A DNA stretch of 23,978 bases from Elysia marginata (GCA_019649035.1 BMAT01008162.1:173172-197149), one strand, 5' to 3'. Shown: positions 1 to 10,738, numbered from the stretch's first letter. Translations and numbers: made by a program. Notes: a model not told the origin generated them from the sequence alone.

Positions 1-46
1 TTCTTCTTCTTCTTCTTCTTCTTCTTTTTCTTCTTCTTCTTCTTTT
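1..46. repeat. (TTC)n microsatellite
   Basis: A run of TTC triplets with one imperfection (a CTTTTTC interruption near base 27) ends in TTTT. It begins at the window edge, so its full length is unknown. Confidence 0.97.
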
Positions 47-639
47 ACAATCGTCGTTGACTTTACTTGATTGCCGGTTTGTCCTTTCATCGAAATCTCT
101 TTCTTTTTCTTCACAACCTCTATTTATATAATTACCTCCTAACGTTTTTCTTTGGAACAAACACTTTCTTGCAAACTCCAAGCAAGGACAAAGCAGCATG
201 GAAATATATTTTTTTAATCAGGGTTTTATATTGCCTCGTCCAGACAAATTACGGTTATCTTAGTTCTGCTAAAAACGCTATTACGTTCTTAAATTTTGAT
301 TTCGTATTCCTCTGTAGAAGGTAGGAGGACAATTAGAAAGAAACACAAAGATGCCCAGCAAAGCCTCTCCGGAATTTTAATCGGGATCGACGCTTGCAGG
401 AAACGCACTCTTAGAAAGCCGTCGATATACATGTACTTTATCAGCTCGGACTGGACGTAACGGAACAAAACTAGCGATAGCAGAAACTAAGCAATTGCAA
501 GATTTTTTGTTAAACCATGCCAGTTTTCTGGATCCAACAAAAGTAAACTCTCGACGTTTTATTTACGTTCTAATAATAAAAAGATCCCCTTGAATAACAT
601 CCTCTCGAGTTACAAAAGACAGACAGCTGAATAGATAGA
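47..639. other. Unassigned non-coding DNA
   Basis: This is moderately AT-rich sequence. The one open frame of note (67-324, plus, 85 codons) encodes a Phe/Leu/Tyr-rich peptide with no motif I recognise and looks like chance. I see no repeat, RNA gene or promoter that I can support. Confidence 0.5.
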
Positions 640-745
640 TGAATAGAGAAAGAGAAAAAAAAAGAGAAGAAAGGGAGGCAAGTACAGACAGTGAAAAAAG
701 AAACAGAGAGAAGGAGACAGACAGGCATAGAGAGACTTAAAGAGA
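640..745. repeat. Polypurine (GA-rich) low-complexity tract
   Basis: About 100 bases are almost wholly A and G on the plus strand, with AGAGAGA, GACAGACAG and AAAGAGA variants. A minus-strand open frame over it (570-851) translates to a Ser/Phe/Leu-rich peptide that only reflects the pyrimidine strand, so I do not call it a gene. Confidence 0.85.
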
Positions 746-2736
746 TAAAAAGAAAATAAGAGAGCATTCTCAATCTGTTGCGATGTTGAAAATTTCTTTG
801 CTGAAAAAAAACCCCCGATAGATTTGGTGTTTTATACAGTGGTTCGTCCACACGAAAACGAGCAATTTACGACGCTTAAAGTTAAAAACGTTTGTGTCGT
901 TAAATTGAAATGAGTATCGAATAAAGGAGTCCTTGGGTATTTTTTGAGCAGTTAAAGAAAGGAATAAACGTTAACAAAGGAAATAGGTACGGTTTAACTA
1001 TTAGCAAACGTATAAAAATAATATTATAATCTTCATCGGTTTCCATCATTATGTTTCAAGATCTTTGGCTGAAAGATAATTGGGTCTTCGGCGTCTTATT
1101 AAGAAGGCCACAGGATAAAAATTAACAATTTTGTTTAAATGTACAACCGCCAAAACAACATCGCCGCCTTCACCACCACCACTACCACACCAACAACAGC
1201 AACAAAAACTGTATCACAAAGCATAAACATCACCGTAGGTTGTTAGTGAGTTATAATAAGATTCTTTGCTAAATTTTAATAACAGCTGCAAGTAGGTGAA
1301 TATAAAACTGCTGCTTCATTGATTAGGTCGAAAAAGAAAAAAAAATAATCCGATTTGGTTAAAAGCGCCTGCGGATAAAAAAAAAATGCATGTCGTTATG
1401 AATTGGGATGTATGATAAGTGTCATGAAAGAAATGTGTCCGCCTTTGAAATTTGAAAGAGAACCTTTGAATAAGCTTAAAAATGCTAGCACAGAGATTAT
1501 TTGCAGAAAGAGTAGTGGGTCTCTCATATTTCTAAAAAATACCAAAAAAATACGTGTACAACAAAATATCAATGAGCTCTACAAAATAACACGTATACAA
1601 GCAGATGTTGAGATTTGTTATCTAAAGATAAGCAAGTCTAATACTCACTAGAGTACTTCGTGAAGGAATCTTCAGACTTGACATTCTTGACTGAACGCGA
1701 AGCGAACCTTTCATATTTCTTTGAGACCAACAAATAGCACAAATATCTTTATCCTCAGATATTTAGCAGGTTAGACAGGAAAGAGTCTATAATATTCTTG
1801 CTATATATAAACGCACACATACTTTAACATTTAAGAAGCTAAACAAAAAAGCGTCTACAATGTTCCACTAACGTTATATATAACACGACTCTGCTCAGTT
1901 GTTATCAATTTTGGCTGCAAAAGAAAACAATCTTGCATTTTATTGTACAGACCGGACAATTAGAATAAGAAAAGTCTGACTTTTACAAGACCAGACAAGT
2001 GCTTGAAGAAGCACAAATTTTTTCGAAGTAGATCTATACAACAAACGCAGAAGAGTTTCCCTTAAGACTTTGTATTTTTTTGTGTAGTCGAGTGACTCAG
2101 ATAGGGAATAACAATTCAATTTGAAAGTGAAACTCGATAACTTTGACCTCGTGAAAATAAAAAGTACAACAAACCATGGTATAATTCAGGAGAAATAATT
2201 ATTTATGCCCACCTACAAATTATTTACAATGATTTTTACACCAAGGCGTATGCAAATGGCATACGTAGTCTAGATATTGTTTTCATTTTCTGTAGTAGCA
2301 TACATTGCCGTTTAGCTCTCTCCTTTTGTTCACAGAATCTGAAAGAGCAGTAGCTTTGTTTTATTATTTTCGAAGGCAATATAGCTTAGCCTAAAAAAAA
2401 AACAAAAACCATGTACTAATATATACGTTTTGTAGCATTTTAATTAGAAATACGAGTTTTTAGAACCGCAAAACATTTCACTTTAATTTTTTTTTCAGAT
2501 TTCTTTGCCTTTCTGAGCAATACTTGAATGTAACATTTAGGCTCATACAAAAAATATAATACATTGATTTTGTCTCCCGCAACAAAGCAAGAAGATCCGA
2601 ATCATTTAACAATTCACGTGCAGAAAAAATTAAATGAAATTTTATCTGCTTCTAAAGAAACCGACTGAGATGGTTATAAATTTGTTTTCGGCATAATCTA
2701 AGTGTAAACATCTCGATGTCTCTTTATAATTATTTC
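746..2736. other. Unassigned AT-rich non-coding DNA
   Basis: No coding family, RNA gene or transposon was recognised. It contains a short CAC/CAA-rich triplet patch (about 1164-1210), A-tracts near 1330-1387, and a perfect 7-bp hairpin (CGTATGC ... GCATACG) around 2249-2267. An 82-codon plus-strand open frame (1403-1651) has a Lys-rich product without familiar motifs, and no sign of selection is visible by eye. Confidence 0.5.
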
Positions 2737-2875
2737 GTTTTGTTTTGTTTTAAACTCAACTATTTAACACAGTTAATATGCTTGTTCTGTTTTGTTTTAA
2801 ACTCAACTATTTAACACAGTAATGCTTGTTCTGTTTTCTTTTAAACTCAACTAGTTAGCACAGTAATGCTTGTTT
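2737..2875. repeat. Tandem repeat, 44-47 bp unit, 3 copies
   Basis: The motif TTTTAAACTCAACTATTTAA begins at 2748 and again at 2795, with a slightly diverged copy at 2839 (CTAGTTAGC in place of CTATTTAAC). Each copy is followed by ACAGT-AATGCTTGTT. The spacing is 47 then 44 bases; the difference is a 3-bp indel in the first unit (AGTTAATATGC against AGTAATGC). It is a short minisatellite with no coding content. Confidence 0.93.
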
Positions 2876-3106
2876 ATTAAAATTTCACTGAAACGCATTG
2901 GACGAGACTATTTAATTTTATTTCCAATAAGCTCTGCTGATGACCACCTATTAAAATGCATAAGTGGATTCATTGTTGAAAACAACCTGACCTTGGTGCT
3001 CCAAATCAAATGTATTAAATACCAGAAACAGCACATTCGAGTATTTAATGCTTATCGCATCAGTGTACCTTGTTAATTGCCGTTGCGGTAAAACAAAAAG
3101 TTAATC

Positions 3107-3128
3107 TCTCTATCTATCTATCTACCTT

Positions 3129-3161
<33 letters not shown>

Positions 3162-3162
3162 T
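3107..3162. repeat. (TATC)n / (GATA)n microsatellite
   Basis: Tetranucleotide repeats of TATC on the plus strand carry one TACCTTTC interruption near 3123. On the minus strand this is a GATA tract lying immediately 3' of the Penelope-like remnant and its ribozyme-like fold. It may therefore mark the 3' end of that insertion. Confidence 0.95.
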
Positions 3163-3950
3163 AGCCTAATCCTACCTTTAAGGTGTCTCGACAGTGTATT
3201 TCAAACCGTCCATTGGAACGACGTGTCACCAGGTGGGTGTTTACTTTCCGTTTCCCTGTTAGGCTCATCCAGCTCGTCGTTGGACGGTTCGCGTTTTTTG
3301 CATTAGTAAATATATACTTTTTTCTTTGCATACATGTAGGCCGGATTTTCTTTCTTTTGTTTAAAATAGGCTTTTTGCTTGTATAAAGTATTTTTCCGAT
3401 AGACCCACGTTGCATTTTGTTGTTGTTATCGTGTACGCCTTTGATTTGTCTCTGATTTCCAACGATATTTTGATGTCTTCATTGCTTTCTCTGAGTTCCC
3501 ACATATGCTCACTGAGAGTTGCGTCGATTTTCCTATGGGATTGCTTAAAGGTGGACACATGTTGGTTGTATCGCGTTTTGAATATAACCTCGGTTATGCC
3601 TACGTGGGTGTTTATTTTGTTGGTGTTTGTTTGTAAGACAGTTTGCCTGGTATACTGGGCTTTTTCTCAAGGCATTTTCCTTTAAGGGGGCATGATGATT
3701 CGTCATTGCAGTTGCACAATCTGGTCGTACTGTATTTCTTTGCGTATCCGTTTATTGTGGCTGCTGCTGATTTGTTTAATGTTGGGTATGCAGCTAAAGC
3801 TGAGTTTGACGGTGTGGTGTTTTTGTTTATGGTTTAGGGGAGCTTGTGAATTGGTGGAAAGCAGGAGATTAAGAGATCGAAAAACTTTTTTCCAATAATT
3901 GAAGAGACCTTGTGCTGGAAGGTGGATACAACCAAGTTGTAATAGTTACA
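3161..3950 (-). pseudogene. Penelope-like retroelement remnant: linker plus GIY-YIG endonuclease, frameshifted and 5'-truncated
   Basis: Minus-strand reading in three frames gives a collinear match to my knowledge of the C-terminal half of Penelope-like polyproteins. From the 5' side, about 3915-3840 reads IGKKFFDLLISCFPP. About 3810-3735 reads VKLSFSCIPNIK. About 3710-3665 reads CNC..ESSCPLKGKCLEK, the Cys-rich linker. Then 3666-3361 carries the GIY-YIG core: THVGITE, FKTRYNQH (conserved Arg), a TLSEHMWELR helix and KCNVGLSEKYFI. The frame shifts near 3375-3390 into LNKRKKIRPTCMQRKKYI (to about 3315). GIY-YIG is a nuclease fold that nicks target DNA for this retroelement class. Lesions visible are at least three frameshifts (near 3725, 3665 and 3380), Tyr to His in the YVG-type motif (THVG) and Cys to Gly in CNxCLSEK. 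The reverse transcriptase is absent. The copy is dead; the family call is from motifs, not a search. Confidence 0.8.
3204..3289 (-). ncRNA. Hammerhead-ribozyme-like fold in Penelope-like element terminus (degenerate)
   Basis: Read on the minus strand, a closing stem of 9 perfect base pairs (AACCGTCCA at 3289-3281 with TGGACGGTT at 3212-3204) encloses core-like blocks in hammerhead order. CTGGATGAG is the CTGATGA box with one extra G. It is followed by a short stem-loop CCT-AAC-AGG (helix II position), then GAAACG, and finally ACGTC. ACG of the GAAACG block can pair with CGT of ACGTC as a short helix III, which puts the expected cleavage after the C at 3220. Hammerhead ribozymes are established parts of Penelope-like elements, and this one lies just downstream of the GIY-YIG remnant on the same strand. 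Odd points are the extra G, the lost G10.1-C11.1 pair, a long helix III loop (with an inner CACC/GGTG pairing) and an unclear inner helix I. An alternative pairing, ACGACG with CGTCGT, would instead make a plain bulged hairpin. It is probably an inactive decayed copy. Confidence 0.45.
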
Positions 3951-3981
3951 ATGTGTTATATATCTCGATATTATTCAGCTT

Positions 3982-4097
3982 TAACTTACACCAGTGTTTC
4001 GGGCCGCCATGGCAAGTCCGCAGACGAGAAGAGAAAGAGTCGTGTGAGGAGTTGCCTTAACGGCACGGAACACTGGTTTAACGACGGAATGTAAGTT
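3982..4097. repeat. Large imperfect inverted repeat (about 45-60 bp arms)
   Basis: The left arm (3982-4026) and right arm (4038-4097) are reverse complements with mismatches. Outer blocks TAACTTAC (3982-3989) and GTAAGTTA (4090-4097) pair. ACCAGTGTTTC (3990-4000) pairs with GGAACACTGGT (4067-4077) with one mismatch, and GGCAA pairs with TTGCC. The right arm has about 12 extra bases (4078-4089) before its outer block. The loop is a purine run (AAGAGAAAGA, around 4029-4038). The repeat lies just 5' of the Penelope remnant. I do not recognise the family. It could be a hairpin-type MITE or a rearranged piece of a retroelement terminus. Confidence 0.75.
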
Positions 4098-4099
4098 AG

Positions 4100-5433
4100 A
4101 TAAGATTTAAAAAAAAAAATGCCAATCAACTAAGAAAAAAGCAGTAAGCATATTGTTTTGAATGCAAAGCCATAGTCACAGTTAAATTAATGCATATAAA
4201 AACAGCAACACAAAACAAACTGTTTGACACGAAAATTATGCCTGTAAAAAAGTTTATAACAAAAGGTGAGATACGAAGAAATTATATCAGATAATTACGG
4301 ATCAACATTAACCCACACACACGTCGCTCACAGAAATTTGATCATTATGTTAAAAAATATAAAGTTCTTACAAAGCAACATATTGTAAACTTTCGATTGC
4401 TTTGCCAGACATTTCATGCCTGGTTTCTTTCCTTTTTATATACAATATTTCAAGACGGCGCATCCCCTGGGCAAATGTCTTGGTCGTGTTTAAATGTACT
4501 TCCTTAACAAACAGAAATTTGTATTTACAATCTGTCTTTTTTCATTCTTCTATATGAATGGATACGTTGTTTAACATTTGTACTATTTTTAGTTTCCAGT
4601 GATTACATCCTCAGACAAGGCAACAATGTGCCCCAATTGTCACAAAAAGGTGTCCGCATTAAATTTTAACTAAAACTTGACCCTTTTATAAGATAGGCAT
4701 TTTCCCTCACAAGACTTCAGGAGACTGCCTATGCATCATAAATGCATGGACGTTGCTTTTGAATTAAGTATTTGATGACATAACTCGTTTCAAGGTAAGC
4801 CGTTGTGATTGCAAACCTTGCTCTTTCTTCCTTAGTATGAATCTGCATTGATGATTTATATGCTTTGATGCCCAATATCAAGAAAAGTGTAAACCAGAAT
4901 TTCCCAAACCTTTTTTATGCAGTCTGTATCAGTGCAATCTTATAAGAAAAACCTGAAAAAAATCAAGAGATTCGAACTCTTCCTCCAGAGTTATGGATAT
5001 TTATAATTGATCAGCTCTCGTATATAACCTTAATATAGTGAACCGGCTTGGTACTCACAGCCATCATTCACAAAGCCTCTCTGCGGTGACACGTATCGCT
5101 AACAAGCAGTGTACTCAACACCTGCAGGAACTGCCTTGACATCATTATTACAGCTTGTGTTATCTTTTTTCGACCAGGAAGTTTTTCGCGCTGTGGTATA
5201 AATCTATACTCTAGTCCGCAAACTATGGACTGGTGTCTTGTGCCGTGGCGACTGCTCTTCCCCTGACCTCAACACAATATTCGCTACAGGCGAAAGGTTA
5301 GAGATAGGGGGAGGGTTGGTTGCTGCACTAGACTGTATCTGTGGTGATTGGTTTTTGACCGATTCATGATGATTGTTATTGCAATAGATATTATCATTGT
5401 CTCCATTACCATGACCTCACAGCAATCATCGTA
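4100..5433. other. Unassigned AT-rich non-coding DNA
   Basis: No gene, RNA or mobile element was recognised. It starts with an A-tract at 4108-4118. A GATTCGAACTC stretch near 4968-4978 recalls a tRNA B-box on the minus strand, but no partner A-box or cloverleaf is present. Confidence 0.5.
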
Positions 5434-5461
5434 GTCATCATCATCGTCATCCTCCTCCTCC

Positions 5462-5496
<35 letters not shown>

Positions 5497-5500
5497 TTCA
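5434..5500. repeat. (ATC/TCA)n trinucleotide microsatellite
   Basis: The plus strand runs TCATCATCATCG, a TCCTCCTCC block and then a long uninterrupted CAT/TCA run. On the minus strand it makes a fictitious acidic peptide (runs of Asp and Glu) in the frame 5284-5544. I attribute that frame to the repeat rather than to a gene. Confidence 0.95.
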
Positions 5501-6010
5501 TTCTTCTTTCTTTCCTTCTTCTCAACTCTTTTTATAATGATCATGCTAACAGGAGCCTTACAAAAAAATTAAAAGCAATGTTGTAAAGTGAGTACTTTTG
5601 GAAAAAAATTATATCTATAGATGCTATCATCAAGGAAAACATAGCCCCAATAAAAATCAATCAATGAAGAATAATCTTTTATTCTGCCCTCCCCTCCTCC
5701 CGACCCGCCTATTTTCTCTTGAGAATTAGAGCACTGGGTCGGCCTGCTCAATAGTCATAGTGGATTTGTTAGGGATTACTGGAAGATTTGACAGCTTCGG
5801 TCCATGGAAATCCTCTTTCACTGGCCTTGCTAATCTTAAGGATAAAAATGAATTGCGTGTAAAAAAGCATAACAAAAATGAAAAAAAAAACAATTTTATT
5901 TGAAAAAGCAAACGATCTCAATAGAAAAAGAGGATTCAAATTGACATTGAGTCTAGCTAGAAACTTCTGTTGGTCTTTATCCATGGAGAAAGAGAAATTG
6001 TTTAGGCGAT
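5501..6010. other. Unassigned non-coding DNA
   Basis: Pyrimidine-rich and A-rich patches flank moderately unique sequence. Two overlapping minus-strand frames (5726-5911 and 5769-6110) encode Phe/Leu-rich peptides without recognisable domains. The second runs into the adjacent GA repeat, which inflates its length. Confidence 0.45.
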
Positions 6011-6105
6011 GGAAAAGAAGAGAGAGAGAGGTGAGATAGACAAAGATAGCTAGATAGAGAGTGTGGAGAGAGATACACATGGAGAGGAAGACGGATAGAG
6101 TGAAA
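6011..6105. repeat. GA/GATA-rich low-complexity tract
   Basis: The purine-rich plus strand has AGAGAGAGAG, GATAGATAGA-like units and GGAGAGAGATA variants. It is an imperfect microsatellite. Confidence 0.85.
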
Positions 6106-9100
6106 GGCAATGCCTTTTTTTAATGTTTCATGGCATGGCGTCTAGATTTTGGTCGTTAGGAAGTTGGCCTACTTTATCATTATAAAAACAAGACAGAAAA
6201 AAAAACCCGATTTATTCTAGGTCAGCGTTTCCATTCTATTCATCAGCAAATAGGAAGGAAGAAAAGGCCAATAGTGTAATGCGATTCAAAAAAAACAAAA
6301 CAAAAAAAGATGATTGGACCTCGTTAACGACACTAATTTCGAAATTCGGAATCATGAGGCGATACACGTGCAGTGATGAGCGTGTACGATTCTTTTCACA
6401 CCAGAACCGAGTCTTTATCTGCTTTTTTCGCAAAGAATAACAATGAGTTGAAAACTCCGTGATTAAGGGGATATTTTACGAGACTTAAAAAAGGAAAAGT
6501 CCTTCATGCTTATGTCTAAACACACTTAGGTTATCTTATGCATGAAAGATATTTCTTTTTTTTTTACTTGTGTTTTATGTCTGTGTGAATCTAATCGGTA
6601 TGTTAATGAGATTCGAGAGATGTTAGTGCTAGGTTTTAAGATGGAGACGCAATATCAAAAATGACTAAGAAGAACAGTTCGTTAGAATTGCTATTTCCTC
6701 TGCTCCACCAAGTTGCGAGGAGACACATTTCCTTCCCTAGATCATCTTTGAGTGTTGGGTAGTTATTTCAGTTAATTTTTTAAAAAAAATGCAAAGATGC
6801 ATACCACCCAATTATGGTATTCACAATTTATCACATTTCATTTAGAACGATTGTTTTATACAATAAACTCCTGTCATGTTATTTTGTTATTTAGGACTTT
6901 GTTTTGAAACTTACCTGATTGTTTTTATTTAAAGTGTGTTTCCACAGACTCTAAGCCTGAAGCCTTGCCATAGAGTAACTTCCGATGTTTTCTTAGACTT
7001 ATTTCCTCCTTAATGTGGTTTTGTTTCTTTTTCTTTATCGACGAAAAAGCCCCGTTACCGAGGCAACCCCCTTTTCCCTCTTTCCGAAATTCTTTAATTG
7101 TAATAATTTCTTATTGTGAGCAAATCTTTGGTTGCTACATTGGAATTTCATAAATATGCTCTAATCTTAAAAAGAAAAGTACGTGCCTAATTATGTAGTT
7201 TGCATGTTTGAGATTTTCTTCCCTACCAAGATATTAGAAAAAAAAACCTGTAAGCCATATGCTTAAGCAGTTGAGAAACGAGTTAAACTTTATGTATCCG
7301 GTAAACATTGAGTAAGCTCTTTTTGCTGAAAGCTTTTATCTCCAGCCACCAAGATATATCGTTAGGGTGGTTTTTAATGTTAAGAACATGAAAAATATAA
7401 CAACTCACGAAGAAAGCTTATCGCCACGTACATATCTATTAAGATTGACATTACAAGAAGAGTAGCGGATGTTCATCTGCAAGGAAAAAAATACGCAAGA
7501 GAGATATCATCATGCTAATAGTTACGTTTACGTCTGTTTAGAAAAATTATTGTAAAAACTATACTTTACGACATTAAACGAGATTATGCGTCGCCTCTTG
7601 AATAAAATCCAATCAAGTTGACGCTAAAGATTTATATAGTTATATATAAAAATATTTATATACATTTATCAATACGCATATAAGTCTTCTAAACTAGTGC
7701 TCTTGCAATTTCTTTAGTTTTAGTTGCTGAATATGTAGTCAAAGTAAGGCCCTTACATCTAAGTATAGGTTGCGATAAACACTATACGTCTAACACAATG
7801 TCCAATTGAGTCGTAAGTCGAATGGCTTAGTTCTGAGATATAGGCTTTTGAAGTTTAGTGGGTGTTCAGGAGTTTTAAAAAATTGTTATACATATTGACG
7901 CTAACACCATTTCTTAACAGATTTTATGTATCATTGTTGTTCAAATTTCATGTTTAAGTGCTTTATTTTAATTGGTATGGTTCATACGACCTCAACACCT
8001 TTATAGTCGTCTAAACTTTAAACTCTATTTTACCCTTTTCCGGAAATTGCACAAGTCTTAATCCTGCCGAATATAAATGGCTATAACTTCTTACCGAAGC
8101 ATTTTAGAGTTTTTCTGTTCTTTGTGCCTGAAAGTAGAGGAAATAAGCTTTTCTATGATACGAATATCTGAATGCCTTTCAGTTTTGACTTCAGACTTAT
8201 TTTGACTGGCTGCACTATTCTAAGTGTTTCCGGTCCTGACTTGCGGAGAAGTATATGTTCCTCCTAATCTCATTCTATACCAGGTTTAATTTCTGAAGCG
8301 TGTTATTATTTATTTACAATAGATAACAACAACGGTGGTCAGATGAGTTTTGCCTTCAGTGTTGTATACTAAGGCGGGGCTAAAAAATGATTATCCTGTT
8401 CGTTATGGATGACATTGTAAATTATTGCTCGGATTTACAAATTCGTTAGCTTTTTTCAGAACTCTTAATAATATAATACAGTCACATGGAATACGTAGCG
8501 CGGACATGGTACATATAAAGTTTATACCGAGGTGTAGACCTCAACCCATTATGTATGAATAGTGTTAATATTTTTAAGCTTTATCCGTTCGAAGCACGAT
8601 GGAAAATAGTAATTGCAAAAAGGAATATAGCTAATGATAACAAAAAATGTTTCTTTTTCCACACAAAGCATAAGTTATAACGTTACTTATCAGGCTTAAT
8701 GTAAATTCGTGTTTCATACAGCATAAAGTAAAAATACCACTTAAATATCGCATGAAAAGACATCACAAGAAGCAACAAGGCACGCGTGAGGTTTAGAAAA
8801 AGATCAATGATAATTTTTACAACACACTTCACATTGAAAAAAGTCAATAAAAGCGCAATAAAAAACTGGGAATGAGAGATACAAACTGGCTGAACCATGC
8901 AATAAAAATAAACTTACATAGATAAATCGATTCGTAAAACAAGTTTACGCAGTGTTTCAGCATATTGGCTGTAAAACCAAAAGTACAATATCCTCATTTC
9001 ATGATTTCTCCAAAAGGTTAAAAAATCTGATTGGTACACATAACTTTTGGAATGCGCAACTTTATTTAGTTTAAGATATTGATTTTGATATAAGCATAAA

Positions 9101-10654
9101 AACTAGGCTAAATCCCTTGGGGTTTCGCGTTTTGTTGGTTTTTTGTAGCTACAGTTGATCTGAAAAAAAAAATATGGCCATGCGAAGTGAATGACTTGGT
9201 TAATCAGGTTCAGTTTCTCCTTTATCAAATTAAAAACAAGAAATGTTTTGAACAATAGAGTCGTTAGGGAAGGCCAATGAGATAATAGCAGTTTGAAAAA
9301 TTGGTAAAAGTACGATATTACAGCTCTAAGAGTACAAACGAAACAAGTAAGCTATCGGCCTTACACCTCCGTCTTATAATGGACAACGATTTGGGAAACC
9401 GAAGAGGAAAATAAGCAGCAAAACAAAAACACTAAACAAAGCAACCGACCAATACAAAAAAAAATCAACAGTAACCAATAGAGAAATAAAATATAGGACC
9501 AAGGAATAGACCTCCCCACGCCTCTTCACTATCCGGACACACAATAAAGCAACGCTCAGCAGGTCAAACTCCGCCCCAGACACGTGCAGTCAGACTGAAA
9601 ATCTCAGAAAGATGGGAAGAAAAAAATATAGGAAGAAAACACAACTTTTCAAATCTGATTGGCTCTCAGAATGGTAAAGACCCAGCATCAAGCGGTGTTT
9701 GATTTCTGTAGAACTAACAACGCACTGGCTTGCAGTATTTTCTTTCTCATTATGGTCTGGTCTAAAAATGAAGCACTTGAACAGCCTCCTGTTTCATGAA
9801 ACTGGAAGAAAACCGCCATGTAGAAAAAAAAAACCACAACAAATGTCTGTAAACAGTCCATTTGAATGCCACAAGTTGCCATTATCTTGGAGCGTCTCGG
9901 ATGCGAATTGCTTGGGCATTGCCGGGGTACAAACATGTTTTGTCTGAATAGAAATTGTCTCACTTTGTATAATCAAGCATTCTCGAGCAGCTTTTGGGAC
10001 GTAAAAATATTTCAACGTAGCAGTTGTCTCTCTTACCGTTTCACCTATGATTGCCTCTCTGGCTTCAAAGTTTAATGACTTCTTTACTTTTTTTTCTGGT
10101 CGCAAATTGTGTGAGTTGACTTTTCCTGCGTGTTTTTATTCTATAAATATCAGATGGTTATTGCAAAAAAAAAAATCCAAACAGTAGATGTATATAACGT
10201 TTGTCTTCATCTTTTGGTTTTTTTTTTGCTATAAAGTTTATTGAACATTTTCGGTAGTCCAAGAGCTACTTATAAACTTTTAGTCGAACTTTTTAGTACG
10301 CGATCTACATAGATAACGTGATAGGAACATGACCTTCTCCAAGGGAATTTTACAAGAAAGTAAAATAGAAAAAAATTGAGAGGAAAAAGGTAAAGTTGAC
10401 TTGAGGGCATACCCTGAAAATAGGATAAAAATTGGTTGTCAAATTACCTTTCGTGCAGCGGTGGTCATTGGAGCCTGCAACAAATTAATGACAATTCTAT
10501 GAAAATTATTTTTTTCTTTAAAATAAAGTTGAATAGGTCTAGTTTTTAGGACTGGAGCGTGACTATGCTACAGGTGCTATTGAGTGGATAGCATTTTTAA
10601 AGATGTGTCACAAATTGATAAAATAATCCTTAAATATAGCAATTGTGATATATT
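6106..10654. other. Long unassigned AT-rich non-coding stretch
   Basis: About 4.5 kb without any feature I can support. Open frames here are 65-103 codons and carry no motif I recognise. The longest (9794-10105, minus) overlaps two other comparable frames (9688-9963 minus; 9699-9947 and 9866-10075 plus), the pattern expected when stops are locally sparse by chance rather than from one selected frame. Poly-A/T runs are frequent (for example 9163-9172 and 10165-10176). No tRNA boxes, long terminal repeats or inverted termini were seen by eye. Confidence 0.45.
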
Positions 10655-10664
10655 CTATACCATT

Positions 10665-10738
10665 CTGCCCTTGGCAATCACAGTGCAGTATCTCCCATAT
10701 GGTTTACACAGCAGATACTGCACTTTTGTCACGGGCAG
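10665..10738 (+). ncRNA. Pre-miRNA-like hairpin
   Basis: A 74-nt self-complementary segment has an ordered stem. CTGCCC (10665-10670) pairs with GGGCAG (10733-10738). A 1x1 mismatch follows, then TGGCAA (10672-10677) pairs with TTGTCA (10726-10731), including one G-U pair. After a 4x1 internal loop, a perfect 12-bp helix AGTGCAGTATCT (10682-10693) with AGATACTGCACT (10713-10724) leads to a 19-nt apical loop. About 24 pairs over two arms match the size and shape of animal microRNA precursors. The 3' arm read from 10716 (UACUGCACUUUUGUCAC) is loosely like the miR-92/25 family, but the seed differs by one base (ACUGCAC against AUUGCAC). A hairpin from a small inverted-repeat transposon is an equally possible source. 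The strand is arbitrary, since the minus strand folds too. Confidence 0.4.

Noticed and set aside
2935..2965. CTGATGACCAC with GTGG downstream, considered as a second hammerhead core
   Set aside because: A small stem can form, but ATTC stands where GAAA is required and there is no helix I or III.
3410..3685. Plus-strand open frame of 91 codons, hydrophobic
   Set aside because: It is antisense to the Penelope-like GIY-YIG region, whose minus-strand frames match a known family in order.
4960..5015. GATTCGAACTC resembling a tRNA B-box on the minus strand
   Set aside because: There is no A-box at the right distance and no cloverleaf.
5284..5544. Open frame encoding an Asp/Glu-rich peptide
   Set aside because: It is the minus-strand translation of the ATC/TCC microsatellite, with no domain outside the repeat.
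9688..10105. Cluster of four overlapping open frames on both strands
   Set aside because: Mutually overlapping frames with no motif indicate a stop-poor patch rather than a gene.
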